Positions 32,557 to 42,059 of a DNA stretch of 42,059 nt are shown here, in pieces. A program made the position numbers and the translations under genes. The stretch covers positions 101,363 through 143,421 of the forward strand of contig NW_020170553.1 in NCBI RefSeq assembly GCF_000524195.1, written 5' to 3'. The number at the start of each line of letters is the position of its first letter. Positions within the stretch are counted from its first letter, which is position 1. The notes under the pieces were generated by a model, which worked only from the letters and a program-made list of their open reading frames with translations, was not told where the DNA came from and did no database searches. Source of the stretch: Echinococcus granulosus. Taxonomy: Eukaryota; Platyhelminthes; Cestoda; Cyclophyllidea; Taeniidae.

Positions 32557-34493
32557 GTGTAGACAGCTGCACATCACTCTCCACTCAATCTTCTCCTCCT
32601 CTCAATGGAAGACAAGATTTGCGTGAAGAGTCATTCGTCTTCCTTTGCTCAATGCACGAACGACTGGTGACAGCGTCTGTCACCAGTTGATGGATGGTGT
32701 GCGTGAATGAAGCTGCCACCAGATGTTGCATTCATCAATCCACCATTCGCAGCCTCGTTCATCATTTTGGAGTTGACACAGTGCAGTGCAGCACAGCGCA
32801 GCGATTCTTTCGCAGTGGATAAATAAACACTGAAAATACACCCAGTGGTACCTCCTTTCCCTGTCATCGTTGCGGCTACTCAATTTACTCCCTTCCAACA
32901 TTTGTTACTGCCAGGATATGTTTGAGGTCTTCCTCATTAATGTGCGTTGGAGGTTGACAGTGGCCGTTTGTCGTGTCAAGTGAGCATGAATGTCCACTCA
33001 TTTTGGCCAAAAGTCAGCAAGCTGTCTTGAAATTTGGGATAGTGAAGTCGAGTTTCTCGACTTCTGCCTCCGATGCCACCTTGTACATTGGGCATTCGCA
33101 TTCCGACCATTTGTACTTTTGGGCAAACATTAATTTGTCGGGTCGTGGCAGCAGGCCACATTGGCACACCAAACATGGCAGTCTCCACGGTGGTCAGCAA
33201 CATTCCTACGACATAAAGGTCCGTCGAAATAAGCCTAAATTGGATGACAGGACTGGTAGACTTCCTGCATCGGGTACACACCACTCCGTCTCGCGCACTC
33301 CGCTCATTGCATTTGGGCAGTTCTCAGTTCTCCACTCAAACACTTCTTTGAAGAAGTCAGTTAAGGAGGATCCGAAGACGACTTGGAGGAGCACACAACA
33401 TAGGCCCTCTTGCCTCATCAAAAAGAATCCGCTTTTCCCTATCCCATGCGCTATCCTCTGCGTTCTCTATCCCAAACAAAGCACATCACTAACTACCGTC
33501 AAATCACGTGTTTAACCCTTTGGTTTGCCAGTCATGTCACCAGTGATGTAGTCGTCCATGGACTGCGACGCACGTCTTCGCTCAACGCTATCCAGATTCG
33601 AAGTCACCACATCACGTGCACTGGTAGTGAGGTTAACAAACAGAATATCCCCTCAAGTGCCTTCATTCGTTAAAATGGCCATCACGACACACGATTGTTG
33701 CGAATCCCGCCTTTGTCAAATGCCTGGTCGCTTGAAGCACAGTATACAGGCAGGCCTGGCCACCCAACTGCGTTTTCCAAATGCCGTACATCCTCTATCA
33801 CACGTGACCGTATCGCACTAGCATCAAGATGTGGTGGTAATTGGAACTTGGAGAACCACCATCCACTTTGGGAGGAGTGTTACACGAGGGATGGAATGAG
33901 GCAGTATCTCCACCCTCTCTCCATTCCCATGGTTCACGTCTTCGCATGGGCAAGTTTCGTCATGTGCGCTTCAAGGTGTGAGGTCTTACACTGTCTGATG
34001 GGTATAAGACTGCAAGTTCTCCCGTCTAACCGATCAATCCTGACTGCACCCAATGTAGGGGAAAGAAAGAAGAAAAGGGGAAAAGAAGGGAAACAGAAAG
34101 AGGAGAAGGGGAAGGGAAAGGTGAAGAAGGTGAAGGTGAAGTTGTTCCTGTACCCGTTCCAGTTGCACCGTATCGGGAAGATAGGTTTCAGCCGTAATTC
34201 TGACTTCATCTGTGGTATATCAGTAAATTCCTACTGAACATAGGCTTCCATGACTACGCACACACCCACACCTCTGAAATAGGAAGAGATGTGGTGATAC
34301 TTGAATGACCCTATGGTCTGCTGTGGTAACGCAGTCACGCAAATTTAGCCACACGATGGAAACAGAAAAACGGAATCGGACAGCAAAACAACCTAAGCAG
34401 GACGACACCTCTTTCCATCTGTCGTCAATGCTCAAAGGCAAACACGCCATCACGCAATCACGCAGTCACGCAAACACAAACCACACAATCCGG
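32557..34493. other. Downstream part of the duplicated unit, no gene supported
   Basis: Two plus-strand frames of 180 codons (32973-33515 and 33695-34237) and several antisense ones are present, but none has known motifs, and overlapping frames on the other strand are also open. A purine-rich AAG/GAA run at 34060-34140 makes a Lys-rich stretch. The end of the unit is a low-complexity string of CACGCA/ACACAA words. There is one strong hairpin at 32661-32689. Nothing else could be supported. Confidence 0.5.
32661..32689 (+). repeat. Hairpin downstream of the KIAA0513-like 3' end
   Basis: ACTGGTGACA (32663-32672) and TGTCACCAGT (32678-32687) are perfect reverse complements around the five-base loop GCGTC. 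A G-T and a C-G pair extend the stem to 12 pairs. If transcribed it would be a stable RNA hairpin. The same structure recurs at 40227-40255 in the second unit. Confidence 0.75.
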
Positions 34494-37400
34494 CAAACCC
34501 TTCATCACCGAATACGTACAAGAACTGGTCACTGGAAAGTGAGTCACCCACACAGTTCTCTACCCTAACAATTCCCCCTCCCCCACTTTCAAGTCTCGTA
34601 CTACCAAATGACAGCTTAGAAGCTAACAAGTTGATTAACTAATAACTGCCAATCACTCCTAACCTCGTTCAATTTGGCCAACCTCGTGGACACACTTGGT
34701 TGGAAATAATCACGCATGATGAGAGACAGGATCCACCCACCTGCCTGCCTTCCAGACATTCCAAATGACTGACTGAGTGTATTCGATGTTGGAGGTGCAA
34801 TGTAATCTCGTATCCCAGTTTAAGCGTTCTCGCCTCTGTTTAATTCATTCACTGCCTTCCCCATCTGGAGTCATCTTCAAGGTCAAGTAGAATGGAGTCA
34901 TGGAGATGACTTTTGGCTTTGATTTCCTTTTAGTGAGATCGAGTTGGATGCCAAAAACGAGGCGTTCAAAGGATACATGCTGGTGAGTTTGACCGCCTTT
35001 ACCCTCGAATGTGGCACAGATCAGGAGAGAGTCTCTACTTCTGCCAGATCCCCATACCTTAGGCACAAGTCCACCTACCTACCTACCTACCTGGCTCCCA
35101 GTGGACAGGTGTTGGTGCTTACCTAATGCGTAGGTGTGCAGTTGAAATTTGAAAGGCACTTGTGCCATGGTATAGTTTTAATGGCCATCAAGTTCGGTGT
35201 GTGTGTGCATGTGTGTGTGTGGGCATCCTGAGACACATTTTGCGTGGTTGTCACCACCACCACCAACGCCACTACCACTATACACTTGCGCGTCACATGA
35301 GAAATGCGGAAGTGCAGTCACGTTAGTCAATTCACACGCCCACCGTGGCGCCCGACGGACAACCATCGGTTAGTGGGCGAATTGAGGACGTGTTTACGCT
35401 AGTGATCCACTTGGCCTATTTGGATGCAGCCACTTCTCTGCTATCTACACCACTAATACGCACTCGATGTGACGGTTGTGCCGTCAATAGGAGTGCGAAT
35501 ACACGAGATTGGTGGAACACTAGAAGAATCCCAAATACAGATATGTCAGTCACAAACTAATGTCAGTTGATGTGATCTAGAGTGGTGGCGACTTGTCCAA
35601 CAGAATTATCGAGGAGGTGAGCAGAAAGGTAGAGGGATTGACTTCAACAGGGAGGTCTTCATTACCCACCAGTATGGGATAAGCTGGAGGTGGAGGTGGT
35701 GGCACAGCGCATGCACGTAGGCGTTGGCTGACTGACCACTGGTAATCCGAGGTGCTTCCACTCCCGCCAACCCATAGCGTCTGGATTGGTCTTGACCTTA
35801 CAGTGATTGGTAGCACACTTCAAGTCTGTTGCCTGAACAGAATCGCGTTTGGCCAGATTTGCCACATTTCCACCAACCTCGTGTGATAAATGCGACACCA
35901 ATGATACCCTGATGGCCACAGTCGCTAATCTTGTGACGAACAGGTCAAATGGCATCATTCTGAAGCCTTAACCGGTAAGGTGGTCTTACACGCCTAACCC
36001 ATGCGTTATTTCCTTTACTGCAGACACCACAGGGTCGCGAGCTCTTCTCCAAGGTCGTTGAACTGCAGGTGAGTCGCCTAGTCTTGCAATCATAAGACGA
36101 CAACTTGAACCACCACAGTGCATGTCCACACTCCCTGTCCGTTCCTCAGCTACGAGAGTGGTGTACTCAGACAGGTTGTGGAGTTCATTATTGCCCGTGG
36201 TGGTGGAGATGGTGAATTTATTTGACTAGGCTCAGGTCACTCCACGGGACAAACGTTTCCGCATGCCAATGTTGCGATGTTGAGTCAACTTCGTCACTGC
36301 AACTGTATGTCCATGACTTCGTCCACCGTGTCGCGGATAGAACTAGAGCCATGTAAGATGTGGGGCGATGCACACTCGGCTATGGAGGGGCTATGTGAGC
36401 GAAACCACTCCACGAACTTGCAAGTCGATGCAGTGATTTGTGCTTGTGCAGGCCATGACCTCCTGATCCACAACCGGCACCACAAACAGATGAACGAGAG
36501 GCATGTGATGGGATCAGGATAGTGTGCACCGTGAGTGAGGACATCTGTGCTAACGAGGTTCACCAATGCAACCACATTCCCGAACAACTGTCATCTTGGT
36601 CAAAAGGAAGGACATGATGGGCGTTATCAGGACATGTGAAAGGAAATACAGAATTGGTATGACACAACTGGTAGAGGTGGCAGATGTGAGTGACTAGTGG
36701 TCGCGTTGGAGAAACACCAAACCTTCCTGTTATGGCAACACAACTTCACAAGTTGGTGGAAGGCAGCGCATTCACTACTGCAGGATTTCCTCCAGATTCT
36801 TGGGTTTGAATAGAACTAATCTCCCTCACTACCACCAGGACTGAGGTGATCTTATTTAGACTGCTCAATGAATGTGCACACAAGCAAAGAGAAGAATGAA
36901 TAAATGAAAAGATAATGGCACTCCTGAACGTGTGTTTCGAAGGCGCAGTTAATGGGTCTTTGAAATGGAATAGGTCAATCAACCAGTCAACACACCGAGC
37001 AGATGCAAATGACCAAGATTCGCTGTGCATTTGACAGTTGGCACGGTGGCTTCACCAAAAAACCTGTGGGCGTGCGCCTTTGCAGCCATCTTTCCGCCAT
37101 CAAAGCAGTTTTGAAGAAGAATCAAGTGTGGCGTGAACAGGACGTAAAGGCACGGTTCGCTGACCAGTGGACGTTAGTCAACCAGTGAACAATAGAGACG
37201 TGGAAGTGAGATCACACAGTGTCTGCCACCTCTCTCCCTCTCTGCCCTCATCCCTCCCTCCCAACATCCCCCACCTCCCCTCCTATCTGTCAGGTCGACT
37301 GTCTCGCTGTCCATCTGTCTGCATTCCCCTCCCTCGCAGGGTGCGTACTCGGGTGGACGCCTCGACGAGAACGGACTGCGAGCGTTGCTGAGTCGAGTCG

Positions 37401-39965
37401 TCTTCGTGCTCACAGAGTGTCACAAGTGGGAGGATTTCGTTCCCGCTAAACGACTTCTCACCACCTCCCTCGTCTACCACATTGAAGGTATCTCCCACTT
37501 ACTCCTCTTGCACCCACTCCTCCACTCAACAACCACTTCACCGTCTTCACGTCCTGTTGGGCACAGTGTGTGTGGATGCAGTAAGAGCTGCAGCTGCACA
37601 CCCCCCTTTTCATCTCACCACTAGCTGCATTCTCGTTAAGCAAGCAGGCCTATTCAACCACCTGCACATTCATTTGTTCATTTGCCGCAAGTCCACTTTG
37701 CATCAACCACCTCACCTACCTTGACGATGTCTCACCACTGACACGTGCTGCATATTCTGCCAATGCGTACAGCAGGTAATGTGAGCACACTGTTCATCCC
37801 TAGATCCCATGAAGGTCGGTGAGAAGGTCTTCCTCTTCTCCTACATCAAAAGTCAGCCTATTTGGCATTCGCTGCGATTTTGGAATGCCTGCTTCTTCCA
37901 GTCGGTGCAGGAGACGCGAGCCAAGATGATGGATCAAATGAGGTAGGTGTCGACGTCCATTCGGCTTGGCAACTGTTTGACTGACGAAACTAGCCCTAAT
38001 ACACCGTGCCTTGGTTAAGTTTATGCTGTTAATGGACAGCTGTTTACACACTGTTAGATGACTTGGGTAAGATGCGTGACAATGCGGCTTGTGCATTGAC
38101 CAATGGCATGCCAGTGACCATGGGCTAGTGGTAGTGGTAGTGGTGGTCATGGCGGTGGTGACGATGGCGGCGGTGGTGGCGGTGGCGGAGGGCAGATTAG
38201 ATTAGTGTGATCTAGCAACCTGTACTGTCCAGTTGATTTATGCTTGCTTAGATGATTTATTCTTACAACAACGATGTGGATTGGCATTAGCCAGTTCATG
38301 CACACTACTTCTTGCCTACTTTCGACTTTGCAGATCTGACACGGAGATCGACCATGCCATCACTGACCAAATAAGGTGAGTTCTTACACCAACCTTGTCT
38401 CCTAATCTGTCAAACCAATGTGGGGCAGGCTTGTTGATATTTGATGACATTATCATGCCAAGTTGATAAAGGTGAAATCGCCGTGAAAGAGGCTGACACA
38501 CCGATGTCAGGTAGGGACGTGCCAATAATTCAGGCGTTAGGACAGCAGTGTAGCGTGACCTCTCGAGAGAGACGAACTTTGGCCACCTTGTTTGCGCTAC
38601 GTGGGAGGAATGGTGGGACAAAATCACAAACATAAGGTCAAGTGGACATTGACAGCAGATGCGTCCTTCTCCACCAACTGAATCGCGACATACAGTGCAA
38701 GCACAAGCGCTGATGCACATTTACCACTTTCGCTTCCTCGCCACATTCTAGAGCATCCCTCCAATGCGTCATTCACACCTCACTTCGGTTACAGTAGTTT
38801 TAAGCCAAGGAGGACTGCACCATGACCTCTTATCCACCTGCACAGTGCTTTGAGCTATCACGCTTTTGCAGAATTCCGATCAGCATTCTGCATGAGAAAC
38901 TGGAGAGACAGACCTGAAACAGAGAGGCGGATGTGTGTCAACGATATTCGGTACACGCACGAGGGAACTTTGTTTAGTATTGCTCCTAGTGGAGGACATC
39001 GAAATGGGCCAATGTGACAGATACTTCATGTAGTTGACAGTGAGTGAAGGAGTGGAGTACTCAGAGGGTATTGACTTGTGTACTTGTTGTAGGTCATACC
39101 TCAACACTATGCAGGTCTTCAATCTCCACGCAACCATGCGATACGAGTTTCTTCGCAAGCAAGGCGACCTATTCAATCTTCCTCAAGGTAGGCCTCGCTG
39201 AATGACTTGCACTGTATCACAACTGCCCGCTCCCCTGATACGCCAACACCAATGCGTGTGTTCCATCAAGGTAGTCGTTTTACGAGAAGGTGTGGATGCG
39301 AAAGCTGAGGTGGACATTGGGTTTGGGAAATCTCCACAATGACTGTCTCGATGGTGATGGTGCGTGGAACGGGCGTCGCCGATAGCAGTGTGTGAAGCAG
39401 TAATGCGATCCACCAATCCCAAAAGCCGAACGAAATAGTGATATTGGAAGTTGTAAATGGCGGAGATGTGTAGCATCACATTCTAGAGCAATCAGGCGGC
39501 AATACTTATCAGACAGTGGAGGTAGTAAAGGTGGGACGGATGGCTTAGTCCCCTACATCTGAGGCAATTCCATGTTAGTTGTCAAGAGTATTGTCTCATG
39601 CATTGGTGACTAGCGAGGCAAGCTGACAGGCAGATTTGCAGACGGTGATGGATAATTAGGGAGGTTTCTCAGGTAGAGACTTGTTAGGCAGACAGTTGGT
39701 TTGTCGGGTGACTCCAGTCACATCACTCACGTGTTACAATCCAATGCAACCAATTCCAGTCCACATACATATTCCAACCACCAGCATTGGCATACCATCT
39801 ACCACAGCACGTTTAACTCATTGTTCCCGAAAAGAAACAACAAGTTAATGAGGTGGAGGCATAGACCTCTCTGACATTAGCACTAATCGACCCTCCCGTT
39901 GTCTCCACATTACAGATGACGTTGAAGCACTGTCTGTGTTGATTGACAACCCACAGACCAATTGA
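34494..39965 (+). pseudogene. Headless second copy of KIAA0513-like exons (end of exon 1 to exon 8)
   Basis: Exon pieces at 34494-34538 (last 45 bases of exon 1), 34934-34982, 36025-36069, 37340-37487, 37804-37942, 38334-38375, 39093-39187 and 39916-39965, all with the same splice sites as the first copy. The frame of the exon-1 remnant runs open upstream across the junction to a stop (TAA) at 34327-34329 without any ATG, so this copy has no start of its own. It would encode the whole SBF2-like domain (about 200 residues). It could be translated only if joined to an upstream exon, for instance by splicing from the first copy. It may also be an assembly artefact. Confidence 0.7.
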
Positions 39966-40116
39966 ATTGACTCGTCTCTCCTCTGGCGACATCTGGCCTC
40001 CGGTTTGGATCAGCAAACACCTCCTCTCTTTGGGCAACCCTTCCTTACTGCTTTGCCCCACCCACCACTCCATGTGTCATACCACACCCCCTTTCCACCT
40101 GTGATATTTTCCCTCC

Positions 40117-40122
40117 ATTAAA
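40117..40122 (+). terminator. ATTAAA polyadenylation signal, second unit
   Basis: Exact counterpart of 32551-32556 in the duplicated unit. Confidence 0.4.
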
Positions 40123-42059
40123 GTGTAGACAGCTGCACATCACTCTCCACTCAATCTTCTCCTCCTCTCAATGGAAGACAAGATTTGCGTGAAGAGTCAT
40201 TCGTCTTCCTTTGCTCAATGCACGAACGACTGGTGACAGCGTCTGTCACCAGTTGATGGATGGTGTGCGTGAATGAAGCTGCCACCAGATGTTGCATTCA
40301 TCAATCCACCATTCGCAGCCTCGTTCATCATTTTGGAGTTGACACAGTGCAGTGCAGCACAGCGCAGCGATTCTTTCGCAGTGGATAAATAAACACTGAA
40401 AATACACCCAGTGGTACCTCCTTTCCCTGTCATCGTTGCGGCTACTCAATTTACTCCCTTCCAACATTTGTTACTGCCAGGATATGTTTGAGGTCTTCCT
40501 CATTAATGTGCGTTGGAGGTTGACAGTGGCCGTTTGTCGTGTCAAGTGAGCATGAATGTCCACTCATTTTGGCCAAAAGTCAGCAAGCTGTCTTGAAATT
40601 TGGGATAGTGAAGTCGAGTTTCTCGACTTCTGCCTCCGATGCCACCTTGTACATTGGGCATTCGCATTCCGACCATTTGTACTTTTGGGCAAACATTAAT
40701 TTGTCGGGTCGTGGCAGCAGGCCACATTGGCACACCAAACATGGCAGTCTCCACGGTGGTCAGCAACATTCCTACGACATAAAGGTCCGTCGAAATAAGC
40801 CTAAATTGGATGACAGGACTGGTAGACTTCCTGCATCGGGTACACACCACTCCGTCTCGCGCACTCCGCTCATTGCATTTGGGCAGTTCTCAGTTCTCCA
40901 CTCAAACACTTCTTTGAAGAAGTCAGTTAAGGAGGATCCGAAGACGACTTGGAGGAGCACACAACATAGGCCCTCTTGCCTCATCAAAAAGAATCCGCTT
41001 TTCCCTATCCCATGCGCTATCCTCTGCGTTCTCTATCCCAAACAAAGCACATCACTAACTACCGTCAAATCACGTGTTTAACCCTTTGGTTTGCCAGTCA
41101 TGTCACCAGTGATGTAGTCGTCCATGGACTGCGACGCACGTCTTCGCTCAACGCTATCCAGATTCGAAGTCACCACATCACGTGCACTGGTAGTGAGGTT
41201 AACAAACAGAATATCCCCTCAAGTGCCTTCATTCGTTAAAATGGCCATCACGACACACGATTGTTGCGAATCCCGCCTTTGTCAAATGCCTGGTCGCTTG
41301 AAGCACAGTATACAGGCAGGCCTGGCCACCCAACTGCGTTTTCCAAATGCCGTACATCCTCTATCACACGTGACCGTATCGCACTAGCATCAAGATGTGG
41401 TGGTAATTGGAACTTGGAGAACCACCATCCACTTTGGGAGGAGTGTTACACGAGGGATGGAATGAGGCAGTATCTCCACCCTCTCTCCATTCCCATGGTT
41501 CACGTCTTCGCATGGGCAAGTTTCGTCATGTGCGCTTCAAGGTGTGAGGTCTTACACTGTCTGATGGGTATAAGACTGCAAGTTCTCCCGTCTAACCGAT
41601 CAATCCTGACTGCACCCAATGTAGGGGAAAGAAAGAAGAAAAGGGGAAAAGAAGGGAAACAGAAAGAGGAGAAGGGGAAGGGAAAGGTGAAGAAGGTGAA
41701 GGTGAAGTTGTTCCTGTACCCGTTCCAGTTGCACCGTATCGGGAAGATAGGTTTCAGCCGTAATTCTGACTTCATCTGTGGTATATCAGTAAATTCCTAC
41801 TGAACATAGGCTTCCATGACTACGCACACACCCACACCTCTGAAATAGGAAGAGATGTGGTGATACTTGAATGACCCTATGGTCTGCTGTGGTAACGCAG
41901 TCACGCAAATTTAGCCACACGATGGAAACAGAAAAACGGAATCGGACAGCAAAACAACCTAAGCAGGACGACACCTCTTTCCATCTGTCGTCAATGCTCA
42001 AAGGCAAACACGCCATCACGCAATCACGCAGTCACGCAAACACAAACCACACAATCCGG
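40123..42059. other. Downstream part of the second unit, no gene supported
   Basis: Same content as 32557-34493: 180-codon frames at 40539-41081 and 41261-41803 without known motifs, the hairpin at 40227-40255, and low-complexity CACGCA words up to the end of the window. Confidence 0.5.

Larger units (their letters stand above)
26928..34493 (+). repeat. Tandem duplication, unit 1 (7,566 bp)
   Basis: Everything from 26928 onward recurs at +7,566, with no difference found in the many lines and all translated frames compared. The unit begins inside exon 1 of the KIAA0513-like gene at the word CAAACCC and covers the rest of exon 1, introns, exons 2-8, the 3' UTR and about 1.9 kb of downstream DNA. 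The base just before differs between copies (T at 26927, G at 34493), fixing the left boundary. Simple-sequence runs such as (ACCT)5 at 27507-27526 and the GT tracts near 27634-27656 have the same length in both copies. Confidence 0.95.
34494..42059 (+). repeat. Tandem duplication, unit 2 (7,566 bp, ends at the window edge)
   Basis: Copy of 26928-34493 directly adjoining it. The last base of the window is exactly the last base of the unit (ending CACACAATCCGG in both), so the right-hand boundary is not observed: a third copy, a contig end or unique sequence could follow. Junction at 34493/34494: AATCCGG joined to CAAACCC. Confidence 0.95.

Noticed and set aside
32973..34237. Two 180-codon ORFs in the 3' part of the duplicated unit (and their copies)
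   Set aside because: No motif, antisense frames equally open, Lys-rich part is a purine run; best explained as chance.

Overview
The window looks like metazoan nuclear DNA. The genes are split by GT-AG introns, the DNA between genes is AT-rich and full of microsatellites and old interspersed repeats, and two animal-type proteins can be recognised. The style (short introns mixed with long ones, a very large first coding exon, ATGG/CATC tetranucleotide tracts) would suit a flatworm, perhaps a tapeworm. That placement is inference; no sequence here proves it.

Layout. (1) 1-127 is a pure (GGAT)n tract. (2) On the minus strand, 2263-3422 is one large internal exon of an unrecognised, very acidic protein with short QE-type repeats; the rest of that gene is not resolved. 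(3) About 3.4-16.2 kb is mostly AT-rich DNA without a gene I can support. It holds two copies of an interspersed repeat (about 12.30-13.84 and 14.58-15.17 kb, in opposite orientations). (4) On the plus strand, 16381-23744 is a four-exon gene for a five-membrane-span prominin (CD133 family) of 989 residues. Its third intron carries another, inverted copy of the same repeat. (5) A 100-N assembly gap lies at 24562-24661. (6) On the plus strand, 24919-32399 is an eight-exon gene for an 873-residue homologue of human KIAA0513. It has a long disordered N-terminal part (polyQ, acidic runs) and a conserved C-terminal SBF2-like domain.

The most striking structure is a tandem duplication of 7,566 bp with no difference found where I compared. 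Unit 1 is 26928-34493 and unit 2 is 34494-42059. It begins inside the first coding exon of the KIAA0513-like gene, and the second copy stops exactly at the last base of the window. The second copy therefore contains a headless set of exons 1(end)-8. Identity extends through introns and microsatellite runs, so an assembly artefact at a contig end or a very recent duplication are the two main explanations.

The prominin and KIAA0513-like genes are neighbours on the same strand about 1.2 kb apart. Nothing in the sequence shows that they work together. I found no tRNA, rRNA, CRISPR or intact transposase/reverse-transcriptase gene, and no clear novel multi-gene system. The findings are gene-structure oddities, repeats, palindromes and the duplication.
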